This document shows, one piece after another, positions 37,356 to 47,770 of a stretch of DNA of 64,000 bases. This DNA comes from Mycolicibacterium chlorophenolicum (GTDB lineage Bacteria > Actinomycetota > Actinomycetes > Mycobacteriales > Mycobacteriaceae), in the NCBI RefSeq assembly GCF_001044235.1, contig NZ_JYNL01000030.1, positions 110,750 through 174,749 of the forward strand, given 5' to 3'. The notes beneath the pieces were generated by a model. That model was not told the DNA's origin. It saw only the letters and a program-made list of their open reading frames with translations, and searched no databases. Within the stretch, counting starts at the first letter, position 1, and each line of letters opens with the position of its first letter. Position numbers and translations under genes: made by a program.

Positions 37356-38338
37356 CCGCCGTGAGCACGCGGCTGGTGCGGCTGCTGAACATGGTGCCGT
37401 ATTTCCAGGCGAATCCGCGGATCACCTACGACGAGGCCGCCGCCGACCTCGGGGTGAGCGTCAAGCAGCTGCGCGACGACCTCAACCAGCTGTGGATGTG
37501 CGGGCTGCCCGGCTACGGCCCCGGTGATCTGATCGACTTCGAGTTCTCCGGCGACACCATCGAGGTGACGTTCACCGCGGGCATGGACCACCCGCTGCGG
37601 CTGACCTCCCCGGAGGCCACCGGTGTGCTGGTGGCGTTGCGCGCGCTGGTCGACGTGCCCGGCATGGTCGACCCGGAGGCGGCCCGCAGCGCGATCGCCA
37701 AGATCGAGTCCGCGGCGGGCAGTGCGGGCCACGGGGTCGAGGGCGCGGCGGTCGACGAGCCGGCACCGGTGGAGAGCGAGGCCGCCGCCGCGGTGCGCAC
37801 GGCGGTGCGCGGGGACCGGGCGCTGGCGATCGAGTACTACTCGGCCTCGCACGACATGCTGTCGAGCCGGGTGGTGGACCCGATCCGGGTGGTGCTCGTC
37901 GCCGACCACAGCTATCTGGAGGCGTGGTGTCGCACCGCCGAGGCGGTCCGGCTGTTCCGCTTCGACCGGATCGTCGACGCCCGAGTGCTCGACGAGCCGT
38001 CGGCCCCGCCGCCGCCCGCGGTGCAGGCCGGGCCCGACACGTCGCTGTTCGACCCGGACACCGCCGACCCGTCGCTGCCGACGGCGACGCTGCGGGTGGA
38101 CCGTTCGGCGGCGTGGATGTTCGACTACTACCCGCTGCGGGTGCTGCAGGAGTACCCCGACGGGTCGTGCGACGCCGCGATGACCTACGCCTCGGACGAC
38201 TGGATGGCCCGGTTCGTCCTCGGCTTCGGCTCGGCGGTGCGGGTCCTCGAGCCGCAGCCGCTGGCCGAGCGGGTGCAGCGAGCGGCCGTCGCCGCCCTGG
38301 ACGCCTATCGGGTCGGTGACGAGCGCCCCGGCGGGTAG
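37352..38338 (+). CDS. pafC: WYL-domain regulator PafC
   Basis: A 328-residue regulator homologous to PafB. It begins STRLVRLLNMVPYFQANPRITYDEAAADLGVSVKQLRDDLNQLWMCGLPGY, the family winged helix. The WYL-type domain contains LAIEYYSASHDMLSSRVVDPIRV and YLEAWCRTAEAVRLFRFDRI, and a C-terminal WCX domain follows. With PafB it activates repair genes after DNA damage. GTG 37352 overlaps the pafB stop. It lies 30 bases before tatA, giving the usual pafABC-tatAC order. Confidence 0.96.
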   Translation: MTAVSTRLVRLLNMVPYFQANPRITYDEAAADLGVSVKQLRDDLNQLWMCGLPGYGPGDLIDFEFSGDTIEVTFTAGMDHPLRLTSPEATGVLVALRALVDVPGMVDPEAARSAIAKIESAAGSAGHGVEGAAVDEPAPVESEAAAAVRTAVRGDRALAIEYYSASHDMLSSRVVDPIRVVLVADHSYLEAWCRTAEAVRLFRFDRIVDARVLDEPSAPPPPAVQAGPDTSLFDPDTADPSLPTATLRVDRSAAWMFDYYPLRVLQEYPDGSCDAAMTYASDDWMARFVLGFGSAVRVLEPQPLAERVQRAAVAALDAYRVGDERPGG

Positions 38339-38368
38339 ACTCGGCGCAGACGTCTGGAGGTAACCAAA

Positions 38369-38629
38369 TTGGGTGGTCTACAACCCTGGCACTGGATCAT
38401 CGTCATCGCCGTGTTCGTGCTGCTCTTCGGCGCCAAGAAGCTCCCCGACGCAGCCCGCTCGCTCGGCAAGTCGATGCGCATCTTCAAGTCCGAGATCAAG
38501 GAGATGCAGGCGGAGTCGAAATCCGACACACCGACTCAGATCTCCTCGGAGCGGGTGACCGACGCCGACCGGCCCGCCGGCGGCGCGACGACGCACACCG
38601 AACCGTCGTCGGACAAGCGCCCCGCCTGA
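38369..38629 (+). CDS. tatA: Twin-arginine translocase subunit TatA
   Basis: An 86-residue Tat pore component. One membrane helix (about 8-20, [14 protein letters not shown]) is followed by the conserved [27 protein letters not shown] amphipathic helix and a polar tail. It uses a rare TTG start at 38369 with CTGGAGG upstream. It corresponds to Rv2094c. A substrate of the pathway, the DUF1906 protein, is in the same window. Confidence 0.96.
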   Translation: MGGLQPWHWIIVIAVFVLLFGAKKLPDAARSLGKSMRIFKSEIKEMQAESKSDTPTQISSERVTDADRPAGGATTHTEPSSDKRPA

Positions 38630-38643
38630 ATCGCCCCCTCGAC

Positions 38644-38668
38644 ACGGCGCGGGCCCCGTCCGCGCCGT
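38644..38668 (+). other. Hairpin between tatA and tatC
   Basis: ACGGCGCGG and CCGCGCCGT form a perfect 9-base stem with the loop GCCCCGT. There is no T tract. It could stabilise tatA RNA or partly stop transcription, helping to make TatA more abundant than TatC. Confidence 0.5.
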
Positions 38669-38704
38669 AGTCCTGCGCCTGTGAACAGGTAGGCCCTCCT
38701 CGAC

Positions 38705-39652
38705 GTGCAGATGCCCGGACTCTTCAAGAAGCTCGACCCGCGCCGCCGCCGCTCCCGGGTCAATCCCGACGGCACGATGTCGCTGGTCGAACACCTCACC
38801 GAACTGCGGACCCGACTGCTGATCTCGGTGCTGGCCGTTCTGGTCACCACGACCCTCGGATTCTTCTGGTACAGCCACGGGGCTTTCGGGCTGCCCAGCC
38901 TGGGCGACTGGCTGCGCGGTCCGTACTGCTCACTGCCGGCGTCGGCGCGGGCGACCATCGCCCCGGACGGCGAGTGCCGCCTCCTCGCCACCGCGCCGTT
39001 CGATCAGTTCATGCTGCGTCTCAAGGTCGGTCTGATGGCGGGGATCGTCCTCGCGTGCCCGGTGTGGCTGCACCAGCTGTGGGCGTTCATCACGCCCGGC
39101 CTGTACAGCAAGGAGCGCAGGTTCGCCGTCGCGTTCGTGACGCTGGGGGCGGCACTGTTCATCTCCGGCGCGCTGCTGGCCTACATCGTGCTGGCCAAGG
39201 CGCTGGGTTTCCTGCTGACCGTGGGCAGCGATGTGCAGATCACGGCGCTGTCGGGCGATCAGTACTTCGGCTTCCTGATCAACCTGCTGCTGGTCTTCGG
39301 GATCAGCTTCGAGTTCCCGCTGCTGATCGTCATGTTGAACCTGGTCGGTGTGCTGACCTACGCGCGGCTGAAGGCCTGGCGGCGTGGCTTGATCATGGGT
39401 CTCTTCGTCTTCGCCGCGTTCGCCACCCCCGGCTCCGATCCGTTCTCGATGCTGGCGCTGGCGTTGGCGCTGACCGTGCTGCTCGAGGTCGCGATTCAGC
39501 TCGCGCGCGTCAACGACCGGCGCAAGGCCCGCCGCGAGCTCGAGTCGGTTCCCGAGGACGAGGCCGCCCCGATCGGCCCGGCCGAACCCCTCGAGGCGCC
39601 GTCGGCGGTGCCCGCGCCGTCGCGGCTCGTGATCGACGACGACGCCACCTGA
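38705..39652 (+). CDS. tatC: Twin-arginine translocase subunit TatC
   Basis: A 315-residue membrane protein with six helices that binds the twin-arginine signal. [17 protein letters not shown] is the N-terminal signature. [22 protein letters not shown] and [24 protein letters not shown] follow, with [16 protein letters not shown] later. The C-terminal tail is long and rich in Pro/Glu/Ala, as in other mycobacteria. GTG 38705 aligns with the recalled Rv2093c start; ATG 38711 is an alternative. It is followed by helY after one base. Confidence 0.95.
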   Translation: MQMPGLFKKLDPRRRRSRVNPDGTMSLVEHLTELRTRLLISVLAVLVTTTLGFFWYSHGAFGLPSLGDWLRGPYCSLPASARATIAPDGECRLLATAPFDQFMLRLKVGLMAGIVLACPVWLHQLWAFITPGLYSKERRFAVAFVTLGAALFISGALLAYIVLAKALGFLLTVGSDVQITALSGDQYFGFLINLLLVFGISFEFPLLIVMLNLVGVLTYARLKAWRRGLIMGLFVFAAFATPGSDPFSMLALALALTVLLEVAIQLARVNDRRKARRELESVPEDEAAPIGPAEPLEAPSAVPAPSRLVIDDDAT

Positions 39653-39653
39653 C

Positions 39654-42395
39654 ATGCCCTCCGACACCGACTCCGTCGCGGCGTTCACCGAGTTACTTCC
39701 CTTCGCGCTGGACGGTTTTCAGCGCCGCGCGTGTGACGCCCTCGCCCAGGGGCACGGTGTGCTGGTGTGCGCGCCGACCGGCGCCGGCAAGACCGTGGTC
39801 GGCGAGTTCGCCGTGCACCTCGCGCTGGCCGCCGGGGGCAAGTGCTTCTACACCACGCCGATCAAGGCGCTGAGCAACCAGAAGCACAACGACCTGGTGC
39901 GCCGCTACGGGGCCGAGCGCATCGGTCTGCTCACCGGGGATCAGAACATCAACGGCGACGCCGATGTGGTGGTGATGACCACCGAGGTGCTGCGCAACAT
40001 GCTCTATGCGGATTCGCCTGCGCTGCAGGGACTTTCCTTCGTCGTCATGGACGAGGTGCACTTCCTGGCCGACCGGATGCGCGGCGCGGTCTGGGAGGAG
40101 GTGATCCTGCACCTGCCCGAGGGGGTGCGGCTGGTCAGCCTGTCGGCCACGGTGAGCAACGCCGAGGAGTTCGGTGGGTGGATCCAGACCGTGCGCGGGG
40201 ACACCACCGTCGTCGTCGACGAACACCGGCCGGTGCCGCTGTGGCAGCACGTGCTGGTCGGCAAGCGGCTGCTCGACCTGTTCGACTACCGCGCGTCGGG
40301 CCCGGCGCGCGCGGGCCGCGACCTGCTGGTCGACCCGGAGTTGTTGCGCCACATCTCCCATCGGCGCGAGGCCGACCGGCTGGCCGACTGGCAGCCGCGG
40401 GGTCGCGGCAGGCCCGGGCGGCCGACGATCTACCGCACCCCGGGCCGCGCCGACGTCATCGGGGTTCTCGAGCAGCGCGACCTGCTGCCGGCGATCACGT
40501 TCATCTTCTCCCGGGCCGGGTGCGACGCCGCGGTCAAGCAGTGTCTGCGCTCGTCGCTGCGGCTCACCACCGACGAGGAGCGCATCCGCATCGCCGAGAT
40601 CGTCGACCGGCGCACGGCCGACCTCGACGACGCGGATCTGGTCGTGCTCGACTTCCACGAGTGGCGCGAAGGGCTGCTGCGCGGGCTGGCCGCCCACCAC
40701 GCCGGCATGCTGCCCACCTTCCGCCACACCGTGGAGGAGTTGTTCACCGCCGGTCTGGTCAAGGCGGTGTTCGCCACCGAGACGCTGGCGCTGGGCATCA
40801 ACATGCCGGCCCGCACGGTGGTGCTGGAACGGCTGGTGAAGTTCAACGGTGAGCAGCACCTGCCGCTGACGCCCGGGGAGTACACCCAGCTGACGGGCCG
40901 GGCGGGGCGGCGCGGCATCGACGTCGAGGGGCACGCAGTCGTGCTGTGGAACCCCGACGTCGACCCCGCCGAGGTGGCCGGCCTGGCCTCTACGCGCACC
41001 TTCCCGCTGCGCAGTTCGTTCGCCCCGACCTACAACATGACGATCAACCTCGTCCACCAGATGGGACCCGAGCAGGCCCATCAGCTGCTCGAGCGGTCGT
41101 TCGCGCAGTACCAGGCCGACCGCTCGGTGGTCGGGCTGGTGCGCGCCGTGGAACGTGGCGAGAAGCTGCTCGGTGAGCTGACCGCCGAACTCGGCGGCCG
41201 CGACGCCCCGATCCTGGACTACGTGCGGCTGCGCGCCCAGATCTCCGAGCGGGAGCGGGCGCAGTCGCGCTCGTCCCGGCTGCAGCGCCGCCAGGCCGCC
41301 AACGACGCGCTGACGGCGCTGCGCCGCGGTGACATCATCACGATCACCCACGGCCGGCGCGGCGGGCTGGCCGTGGTCCTCGAACCGGCCCGCGACGACG
41401 ACGATCCGCGCCCGCTGGTGCTGACCGAGACCCGGTGGGCGGGCAGGATCTCGTCGGCCGACTACTCCGGTGCCGTCGCACCGATGGGCCGGATGACCTT
41501 GCCCAAACGGGTCGAGCACCGCAACCCGCGTGCCCGCCGCGACCTGGCCTCGGCGCTCACGTCGGCCGCGGAGGGCCTCGACGTCCCGTCCGCGCGGCGG
41601 CGGCGCAGCGGGCCGCAGGCCGAACCCGACGTGGACCCCGAGCTCGCGTCGCTGCGCGACCGCATGCGCGCGCACCGGGCGCATCAGCTGCCCGACCGGG
41701 AGGACCGGTCGCGGGTGGCCGAGCGGTACCTCAAGATCGAGCGCGAGAACGAGCAGCTGCGCCGCAAGATCGCGACCGCGACGAACTCGCTGGCCCACAC
41801 CTTCGACCGGATCGTCGTGCTGCTCACCGAGCGGGGCTTCATCGACCAGACGGGCGACGCGCCGGCGGTGAGCGACGACGGCCGGCTGCTGGCCCGCATC
41901 TACAGCGAGAGCGATCTGCTGGTCGCCGAGTGCCTGCGCGCCGGGGTGTGGGACGACCTCGACCCGGCCGAACTCGCGGCTGCGCTGTCGGCGGTGGTGT
42001 ACGAGTCGCGCCGCGACGGGCACGGCGCCGGGGACGGCACCGAGATCCCCACCGGCCGGCTCCGCCGCGCGCTCAACCAGACCCGCCGGTTGTGGAGCGA
42101 GTTGCGGGCCGACGAACAGCGCCAGCGCATCAGCGCCAGTCGCGAACCCGACGACGGATTCGTCGCCGCGATCCACCGCTGGGCCCGCACCGGCGACCTC
42201 GCCTCGGCGCTGGCCGCGAGCGACCCGGGGAACGGGGTGACCATGCCCGCCGGTGATTTCGTCCGCTGGTGCCGCCAGGTCCTCGACTTGGCCGATCAGG
42301 TGCGCAACGCCGCACCGTCACCGGCGTTGCGGGCAACCGCGAAACGCGCGATCAACGACGTTCGGCGCGGCGTCGTCGCCGTTGACGCCGGGTAG
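39654..42395 (+). CDS. helY: Ski2-like DEAD/DEAH RNA helicase HelY
   Basis: A 913-residue superfamily 2 helicase. The Q-motif region precedes Walker A APTGAGKT (40-47); the DEVH box is at 133-136. [15 protein letters not shown] is motif III, and [17 protein letters not shown] and [18 protein letters not shown] are motifs V and VI. The rest holds the ratchet and C-terminal helical DSHCT-like domains of Mtr4/Ski2 enzymes. A role in RNA processing or decay is inferred from the family. The position after tatC matches Rv2092c. Confidence 0.95.
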   Translation: MPSDTDSVAAFTELLPFALDGFQRRACDALAQGHGVLVCAPTGAGKTVVGEFAVHLALAAGGKCFYTTPIKALSNQKHNDLVRRYGAERIGLLTGDQNINGDADVVVMTTEVLRNMLYADSPALQGLSFVVMDEVHFLADRMRGAVWEEVILHLPEGVRLVSLSATVSNAEEFGGWIQTVRGDTTVVVDEHRPVPLWQHVLVGKRLLDLFDYRASGPARAGRDLLVDPELLRHISHRREADRLADWQPRGRGRPGRPTIYRTPGRADVIGVLEQRDLLPAITFIFSRAGCDAAVKQCLRSSLRLTTDEERIRIAEIVDRRTADLDDADLVVLDFHEWREGLLRGLAAHHAGMLPTFRHTVEELFTAGLVKAVFATETLALGINMPARTVVLERLVKFNGEQHLPLTPGEYTQLTGRAGRRGIDVEGHAVVLWNPDVDPAEVAGLASTRTFPLRSSFAPTYNMTINLVHQMGPEQAHQLLERSFAQYQADRSVVGLVRAVERGEKLLGELTAELGGRDAPILDYVRLRAQISERERAQSRSSRLQRRQAANDALTALRRGDIITITHGRRGGLAVVLEPARDDDDPRPLVLTETRWAGRISSADYSGAVAPMGRMTLPKRVEHRNPRARRDLASALTSAAEGLDVPSARRRRSGPQAEPDVDPELASLRDRMRAHRAHQLPDREDRSRVAERYLKIERENEQLRRKIATATNSLAHTFDRIVVLLTERGFIDQTGDAPAVSDDGRLLARIYSESDLLVAECLRAGVWDDLDPAELAAALSAVVYESRRDGHGAGDGTEIPTGRLRRALNQTRRLWSELRADEQRQRISASREPDDGFVAAIHRWARTGDLASALAASDPGNGVTMPAGDFVRWCRQVLDLADQVRNAAPSPALRATAKRAINDVRRGVVAVDAG

Positions 42396-42441
42396 TGTGT
42401 GGCCAGCTACACCAGACAGCCGTGCACGACCGAGGAGAGAA

Positions 42442-43230
42442 ATGAGCGGACCGCAGGGATCTGACCCGACGCAGCAGCCGTGGCCGGGTCATCAGCCTGA
42501 GTCTGGCACGGAGCAGCAGACGGGTGAATCGTCGCATCAGGGCTGGCAGCCGCCGTCCGGGTCCGAGCAGCCGCAGGCGCCGGACCAGCAGTCCTGGCAG
42601 CCGCCGGCGTACACGCCGCAGCAGTATCCCCAGTACCAGCAGCCCACGCAGCCGCCGACCTACCCGCCGCAGCAGTACCCGTCGACCGAGCAGTACGGCC
42701 AGCAGACCGACTACAACCAGCCGGCCTATCCGCCGCCGGGGCAGTACGGGCAGCCGGGCGCCTACGGTCAGCAGCCGCAGTACGGCCAGCCCGGCGCCTA
42801 CGGTCAGCAGCCCCAGTACGGGCAGCCGGGCCAGCCCGGTCAGTACGGGCAGTACCCGAACTACCAGGCGCCCGGCCAGGAGGAGGGCTCCAAGCGCTCG
42901 CTGGCCCTCGTCGGCGGGATCATCGGCCTGCTGGCCGCGATCATCGTCGCCGTGGTGCTGGTGCTCGGCTTCTGGAAGCCGGGCTTCTTCGTTACCACCA
43001 AGCTCGACGTCAACGCCGCGCAGACCGGTGTGCAGCAGATCCTCACCGACGAGACCAACGGCTACGGCGCCAAGAACGTCAGCAACGTCAAGTGCAACAA
43101 CGGTGTCAGCCCCACGGTGAAGAAGGGTGACACCTTCGACTGCGAGGTCAGCATCGACGGCACCAAGCGTCAGGTGACGGTCACGTTCCAGGACGACAAG
43201 GGCACCTACGAGGTCGGCCGGCCCAAGTAG
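42442..43230 (+). CDS. DUF4333 membrane protein with Gln/Pro/Tyr-rich repeats
   Basis: A 262-residue protein corresponding to Rv2091c. The first 145 residues are a disordered, proline/glutamine/tyrosine/glycine-rich segment with [12 protein letters not shown] repeats. A single membrane helix (about 153-177) follows, then an external DUF4333 domain with two cysteines (VKCNNG and TFDCEV) that probably form a disulfide. A GAGGAGA site precedes ATG 42442. It is a single-pass protein with the long disordered tail in the cytoplasm. Function unknown. Confidence 0.85.
   Translation: MSGPQGSDPTQQPWPGHQPESGTEQQTGESSHQGWQPPSGSEQPQAPDQQSWQPPAYTPQQYPQYQQPTQPPTYPPQQYPSTEQYGQQTDYNQPAYPPPGQYGQPGAYGQQPQYGQPGAYGQQPQYGQPGQPGQYGQYPNYQAPGQEEGSKRSLALVGGIIGLLAAIIVAVVLVLGFWKPGFFVTTKLDVNAAQTGVQQILTDETNGYGAKNVSNVKCNNGVSPTVKKGDTFDCEVSIDGTKRQVTVTFQDDKGTYEVGRPK
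42751..42822 (+). repeat. Two 36-bp tandem repeats in the DUF4333 gene
   Basis: Two nearly identical 36-base units, each coding 12 residues ([12 protein letters not shown]), lie in tandem. Degenerate GQ/QYGQ units extend on both sides. Such units can change number by slippage, so the length may vary between strains. Confidence 0.7.
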
Positions 43231-43233
43231 CCG

Positions 43234-44187
43234 TCAGGGGAGCGCGTCGAGCGCCTTCTGCAGCCGCCCGATCGAGGACGACACGCCGTAGCGCTCGGCC
43301 AGTTCGACGACTTTGCGGGGGTGCGCGGCGGCCAACGGCAGCGTGTCGTCCGTCGTCGAGAAGGTGACCGCCGCGTCGGTGGCGACCCGCACCACGGGAG
43401 CGGCTTTGGCGATGTAGTCGGCCGCCGACCGCAGCTTGGTCCGATGGGCCCGGGTGAGCTTCGAGGTGGCGTCCTCGGCCGCGGCGAGGATCGCCTCCAG
43501 CGAGCCGTATTTCGTGAGCAGGCTGGACGCCGTCTTCTCGCCGACCCCCGCGACGCCGGGAAGTCCGTCGGACGGATCACCGCGCAGCAGCGCCAGTTCC
43601 GCGTAGGCCGCGCCGGCCCGGTCGACCGGCACCCCGTAGGTGTCGGCGACCTCCACCGGACCGAACGTGGTGGCCTTGGCCAGGCCGCGGCCCAGGTAGA
43701 GCACCCGAACCGGCGTGGGCTCGTCGCGCACGACCTGCAGCAGATCGCGGTCACCGCTGACGACGACGACCGGGTCGCGGCGCTCGCGGTCGGCGAGGGT
43801 GCCCAGTACGTCGTCGGCTTCGTGGTCGGGCGCGCCGGCGGTGGCGATGCCGAACGCGTCGAGGATCTCCATGATCATGTCGACCTGCGGCGTCAGGTCG
43901 TCCGGCACCTCCTCGACGTCGGGTTCGTCGCCGGGGTTCTCCTGCACCACCCGGTGCGCCTTGTAGGACGGCACGAGGTCGACGCGCCACTGCGGCCGCC
44001 AGTCGTCGTCGCGGCACACCACCAGCCGGTGGGGCTGCTCGCGGGTGATCACGGTGGCGACCGCGTCGAGGAAACCCCGCAGCGCGTTGACCGGGCGGCC
44101 GTCGGGAGCGGTGATCGACGAGGGGACACCGAAGTAGGAGCGGAACCACATGCTCGCGCCGTCGAGGAGTACCAGGGGAGCAGTCAC
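43234..44187 (-). CDS. 5'-3' exonuclease (PIN/FEN-like)
   Basis: A 317-residue structure-specific 5' nuclease like the N-terminal domain of DNA polymerase I, matching Rv2090. Acidic metal ligands are in [29 protein letters not shown] and [12 protein letters not shown]. The helix-hairpin-helix DNA contact is in [27 protein letters not shown] 44187 gives the recalled start [10 protein letters not shown]. It is convergent with the DUF4333 gene and divergent from pepE. It probably removes flaps or RNA primers; that is family knowledge. Confidence 0.93.
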   Translation of the reverse strand: MTAPLVLLDGASMWFRSYFGVPSSITAPDGRPVNALRGFLDAVATVITREQPHRLVVCRDDDWRPQWRVDLVPSYKAHRVVQENPGDEPDVEEVPDDLTPQVDMIMEILDAFGIATAGAPDHEADDVLGTLADRERRDPVVVVSGDRDLLQVVRDEPTPVRVLYLGRGLAKATTFGPVEVADTYGVPVDRAGAAYAELALLRGDPSDGLPGVAGVGEKTASSLLTKYGSLEAILAAAEDATSKLTRAHRTKLRSAADYIAKAAPVVRVATDAAVTFSTTDDTLPLAAAHPRKVVELAERYGVSSSIGRLQKALDALP

Positions 44188-44225
44188 ACCCGGTATCTTC
44201 GCGCACCGGCCGCGGCGCCGGACAC

Positions 44226-44231
44226 TAGCCT
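44226..44231 (+). promoter_or_regulatory. -10 TAGCCT for a leaderless pepE mRNA
   Basis: TAGCCT is followed by seven bases and ATG 44239. No ribosome site is present. Confidence 0.45.
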
Positions 44232-44238
44232 GGGCGGC

Positions 44239-45381
44239 ATGGCTTCCCCGTCCTCGCTGCCGGCCCGTTTTCCCACCGAGGTGTACGCCCACCGCCTGGC
44301 CGCCGCGGCGCAGGCCGCCGCAGGGGCCGGGCTCGCGGGCCTGGTCATCACCCCGGGCTACGACCTGCGCTACCTGGTGGGGTCGCGGGCGCAGACGTTC
44401 GAGCGGCTGACCGCGCTGGTGCTGCCCGCCGACGGCGCTCCGACGATCGTGGTGCCGCGCCTGGAACTGGCCGCCCTGAAGGAGTCGGCGGTCACCGAAC
44501 TCGGTGTGGCGGTGCGGGATTGGGTCGACGGTGATGACCCGTACGCGCTGGTGGCCGACGCCCTCGGCGGGGTGGGGCGGGCCGTCGCGGTGACCGACTC
44601 GATGCCCGCGCTGCACCTGCTGCCGCTGGCCGAGGTACTCGGTGTGGTGCCGGTGCTGGCCACCGACGTGCTGCGCACGCTGCGCATGGTCAAGGATCCG
44701 GCAGAGATCGACGCGCTGCGCAAGGCCGGGGCGGCGATCGACCGGGTGCACGCCCGCGTCCCGGAGTTCCTGGTGCCCGGCCGCACCGAGGCCGACGTCG
44801 CCGCCGACATCGCCGAAGCCATTGTCGCCGAGGGGCATTCGGAGGTGGCCTTCATCATCGTCGGTTCCGGTCCGCACGGTGCGGACCCGCACCACGAGTG
44901 CTCGGATCGTGAACTGGCCGCCGGCGACGTCGTGGTCGTCGACATCGGGGGACCCTACGAGCCCGGGTACAACTCCGACTCCACCCGCACCTACAGCATC
45001 GGGGATCCCGACCCCGAGGTGGCACGGCGGTACGCGGTACTGCAGCGGGCCCAGCAGGCGGCGGTCGCGGCGGTGCGGCCCGGCGTCACCGCCGAACAGG
45101 TCGACGCCGCCGCCCGCGATGTGCTGGCCGCCGAGGGGCTGGCCGAGGCGTTCGTGCACCGCACCGGGCACGGCATCGGGTTGTCCGTGCACGAGGAGCC
45201 CTACATCGTGGCCGGGAACTCGCTGGCGCTGCAGGAGGGGATGGCGTTCTCCGTCGAGCCGGGCATCTATTTCCCCGGCCAGTGGGGTGCGCGCATCGAG
45301 GACATCGTGATCGTCACCGCCGACGGCGCGCTGTCGGTGAACAACCGCCCGCACGACCTCGTCGTGGTGCCGGTCGGCTGA
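44239..45381 (+). CDS. pepE: Xaa-Pro dipeptidase/aminopeptidase PepE (M24)
   Basis: A 380-residue metallopeptidase of the pita-bread fold. The five dinuclear metal ligands are visible: Asp in VVVVDIGG, Asp in [10 protein letters not shown], His in [15 protein letters not shown], Glu in [11 protein letters not shown] and Glu in ARIEDIV. The N-terminal creatinase-like domain begins [15 protein letters not shown]. It cleaves dipeptides ending in proline or the residue before proline. It matches Rv2089c and starts at ATG 44239 behind a leaderless promoter. Confidence 0.95.
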   Translation: MASPSSLPARFPTEVYAHRLAAAAQAAAGAGLAGLVITPGYDLRYLVGSRAQTFERLTALVLPADGAPTIVVPRLELAALKESAVTELGVAVRDWVDGDDPYALVADALGGVGRAVAVTDSMPALHLLPLAEVLGVVPVLATDVLRTLRMVKDPAEIDALRKAGAAIDRVHARVPEFLVPGRTEADVAADIAEAIVAEGHSEVAFIIVGSGPHGADPHHECSDRELAAGDVVVVDIGGPYEPGYNSDSTRTYSIGDPDPEVARRYAVLQRAQQAAVAAVRPGVTAEQVDAAARDVLAAEGLAEAFVHRTGHGIGLSVHEEPYIVAGNSLALQEGMAFSVEPGIYFPGQWGARIEDIVIVTADGALSVNNRPHDLVVVPVG

Positions 45382-45385
45382 CGGG

Positions 45386-45799
45386 TCAGCTCTCGCCGCG
45401 GTCGAGCAGTCCCGACGAGCCCAGCACCCGCTCCACGCGGACCTCGATCACCACGCGCTTGGGGTTGGGCCGCGGGGTCCGGTAGCGCTGCGCGTAGCGC
45501 AGTTCGGCGTCACGGACCTTGTCGATGTCGGTGTACACGGTGGATGTGCCCTCCAGCGACAGCCAGCGCGCACCGTCGACCTGGCTGAGCACCGCGACAC
45601 CGCGCTGGTCGGCGTTGACCGCCTTCTGCGAACCGCCGGTGGTGATCACGCGGGCGATGTGGGTGGCGGGATCGAAGGTGAACCCGACGGCCACCACATG
45701 CGGCGACTGGTCCGCCCGCAACGTCGTCAGCATCGCGAGGTGACGCTCGGTCAGGAACGCGATCGCGTCGGTGGTCAGCCGGGTGGTTGCCTTGCCCAT
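45386..45799 (-). CDS. F420H2-dependent reductase, Rv2074-like (biliverdin reductase family)
   Basis: A 137-residue split-barrel flavin/deazaflavin reductase. It is nearly collinear with Rv2074, an F420H2-dependent biliverdin reductase once thought to be a pyridoxine phosphate oxidase. [27 protein letters not shown] and [32 protein letters not shown] hold the cofactor-binding residues. [14 protein letters not shown] is the conserved C-terminal block. It starts at ATG 45799 with TAGCGT seven bases before. It ends four bases from the pepE stop, convergent. Confidence 0.9.
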   Translation of the reverse strand: MGKATTRLTTDAIAFLTERHLAMLTTLRADQSPHVVAVGFTFDPATHIARVITTGGSQKAVNADQRGVAVLSQVDGARWLSLEGTSTVYTDIDKVRDAELRYAQRYRTPRPNPKRVVIEVRVERVLGSSGLLDRGES

Positions 45800-45806
45800 C
45801 GCGCCC

Positions 45807-45826
45807 ACGCTAGCGCAGGACATAAT
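45807..45826. promoter_or_regulatory. Back-to-back -10 elements for two divergent leaderless genes
   Basis: On the minus strand TAGCGT (45812-45807) lies seven bases before ATG 45799. On the plus strand CATAAT (45821-45826) lies seven bases before ATG 45834. Only 34 bases separate the two starts, so the promoters overlap and should compete. Confidence 0.5.
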
Positions 45827-45833
45827 CGCAGCC

Positions 45834-46586
45834 ATGAAGGACACGGCGGAGGTGAACCCGGTCGTGGTCTTCGGCGGCCGCAGCGAGATCGGCGTGGAGG
45901 TGGCGCGCAGGCTGGCCGCCGGTGCGACGGTCGTGCTCGCGGCGCGTCGCCCCGACGATCTCGACGCGGAGACCGCAGCCCTGACCCAGGCCGGTGCGAC
46001 GGCCGTGCACCGCGTGGCCTTCGACGCCGACGACCTCGCCTCGCACCGCCGGGTGGTCGACGACATCGTGGCCGCGCACGGCCCGATCGGGACCGCGGTG
46101 CTGGCGTTCGGCATCCTGGGCGATCAGGCGCTCGCGGAGAAGGACGCGGCGCACGCGGCGGCGATCGCGCACACCGACTACGTCGCGCAGGTGAGTCTGC
46201 TCACGGTGCTCGCCGACGTGATGCGCGACGCCGGGCACGGCACGTTGGTGGCGTTCTCGTCGGTGGCCGGTGTGCGGGCGCGCCGGGCGAACTACGTGTA
46301 CGGATCGGCCAAGGCGGGGCTCGACGCGTTCTGCAGCGGACTCGCCGACGCGCTGCACGGAACCGGGGTGCGGCTGCTGCTGGTGCGGCCCGGGTTCGTG
46401 ATCGGGCGGATGACCGAGGGGATGGCGCCGGCGCCGTTGTCGAGCACACCGGCCCAGGTCGCCGACGCCACCGTCGCGGCGCTGCGCGCGGGCCGGCAGG
46501 TGGTGTGGGTGCCCAGGCCGCTGGCCGCGCTGGCCGCGGCGTTCCGGGTGACGCCGCGGTGGGTGTGGCGAAGGCTGCCGAGGTGA
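45834..46586 (+). CDS. Short-chain dehydrogenase/reductase (Rv2073c-like)
   Basis: A 250-residue Rossmann [21 protein letters not shown] binds the dinucleotide; VLAFGILGD replaces the usual NNAG motif, as in DprE2-like SDRs. The catalytic Ser is in [13 protein letters not shown] and the Tyr-x3-Lys in [28 protein letters not shown] and a basic C-terminal end complete it. The start ATG 45834 follows a CATAAT -10. Its TGA overlaps the cobL start (GTGA), as in M. tuberculosis. Substrate unknown. Confidence 0.9.
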   Translation: MKDTAEVNPVVVFGGRSEIGVEVARRLAAGATVVLAARRPDDLDAETAALTQAGATAVHRVAFDADDLASHRRVVDDIVAAHGPIGTAVLAFGILGDQALAEKDAAHAAAIAHTDYVAQVSLLTVLADVMRDAGHGTLVAFSSVAGVRARRANYVYGSAKAGLDAFCSGLADALHGTGVRLLLVRPGFVIGRMTEGMAPAPLSSTPAQVADATVAALRAGRQVVWVPRPLAALAAAFRVTPRWVWRRLPR

Positions 46587-47770
46587 TCGTCGTGGTCGGT
46601 ATCGGGGCCGACGGCATGGCCGGGCTGGCTCCGCCGGCGCGCGCCGAATTGGCCAGGGCGACAGTCGTCTACGGCTCTGCGCGGCAGCTGGATCTGCTCG
46701 ACGAGACCGTGGGTGCGGTCCGGCGGCCGTGGCCGAGCCCGATGCTGCCCGCGATCGACACCCTGCTCGACGGCGCCGACGGTGACGTGCACGTGGTGGC
46801 CAGCGGGGATCCGTTGCTGCACGGTGTGGGCAGCACGCTGATCCGCCGTCACGGCGCCGACCGGGTCGCGGTGCTGCCGCACGTGTCGTCGGTGACGCTG
46901 GCCTGCTCACGGGTCGGCTGGTCGGTGCAGGACACCGAGGTGATCAGCCTGGTCACCGCCGAACCGGTCAGCGCGATCCGGCGCGGCGGGCAGGCCGTCG
47001 TGCTTTCCCGGGACCGGACGAGCCCGGCCGAACTGGCTCGGCTGCTCACCGCGACGGGCCGCGGCGACTCCGAGGTGACGATCCTCGAGCAACTCGGCGG
47101 TCCGCGCGAACTGCGCCGCTCGTCGACGGCCCGGGAGTGGGCGGCCCGTCCGCCCGGCGACGTCGACGATCTGAACGTCATCGCGGTGCGTTACCTGCCC
47201 GACGAGCGACTCGCGGCCGTGCTGCCCGACGACGCGTTCTCCCACGACGGGCAGCTCACCAAGCAGGCGATGCGGGCGGTCACCCTGGCGGCGCTGAGCC
47301 CGCGACCCGGGGAGCTGCTGTGGGACGTCGGCGCCGGGTCGGGAAGCGTGGCGATCGAGTGGTGCCGCGCCGGAACCGGGTGCCGCGCCGTCGCGTTCGA
47401 GCGCGATCCCCAGCGTCGCGCACGCATCGGCGACAACGCGCGCACGTTCGGGGTGGTGCTCGACGTGCGGGCAGGCGCGCCGGAGTCGTTCGCGTCGGCC
47501 CCCACCCCGGCGGCGATCTTCGTCGGAGGCGGGGTCACCGGGCCCGATCTGCTCACGGCGTGCTGGGACCGGCTGCCCGCCGGTGGCCGGCTGGTCGCCA
47601 ACGCGGTGACAGCCGAGTCCGAAGCTGTTGTGCTGCAGTGGTATTCACGCGTGGGCGGGGAACTGCGCCGCTACCAGCACTACCGCGGCGAGCCGGTGGG
47701 TTCGTTCACCGGCTGGCGACCGGCGATGCCGGTCACGCAGTGGCTGGTGACGAAGCCTCGTACGACCTGA
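46583..47770 (+). CDS. cobL: Precorrin-6Y methylase/decarboxylase CobL (CbiE-CbiT fusion)
   Basis: A 395-residue bifunctional enzyme that methylates precorrin-6B at C5 and C15 and removes a carboxyl group to give precorrin-8. The N-terminal CbiE domain has VVGIGADGMAGLAPPARAEL and VVASGDPLLHGVGSTL. The C-terminal CbiT domain starts near 205 (DDAFSHDGQLTKQAMRAVTLAAL) and carries the SAM loop WDVGAGSGSVAIEW. GTG 46583 overlaps the SDR stop. Its end overlaps the convergent phosphotransferase gene by 38 bases. It matches Rv2072c, but cobM and cobK do not follow. Confidence 0.95.
   Translation: MIVVVGIGADGMAGLAPPARAELARATVVYGSARQLDLLDETVGAVRRPWPSPMLPAIDTLLDGADGDVHVVASGDPLLHGVGSTLIRRHGADRVAVLPHVSSVTLACSRVGWSVQDTEVISLVTAEPVSAIRRGGQAVVLSRDRTSPAELARLLTATGRGDSEVTILEQLGGPRELRRSSTAREWAARPPGDVDDLNVIAVRYLPDERLAAVLPDDAFSHDGQLTKQAMRAVTLAALSPRPGELLWDVGAGSGSVAIEWCRAGTGCRAVAFERDPQRRARIGDNARTFGVVLDVRAGAPESFASAPTPAAIFVGGGVTGPDLLTACWDRLPAGGRLVANAVTAESEAVVLQWYSRVGGELRRYQHYRGEPVGSFTGWRPAMPVTQWLVTKPRTT

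Noticed and set aside
39693..42176. 827-codon minus-strand open frame
   Set aside because: It mirrors helY, whose helicase motifs are complete, and its composition is typical of an antisense shadow.
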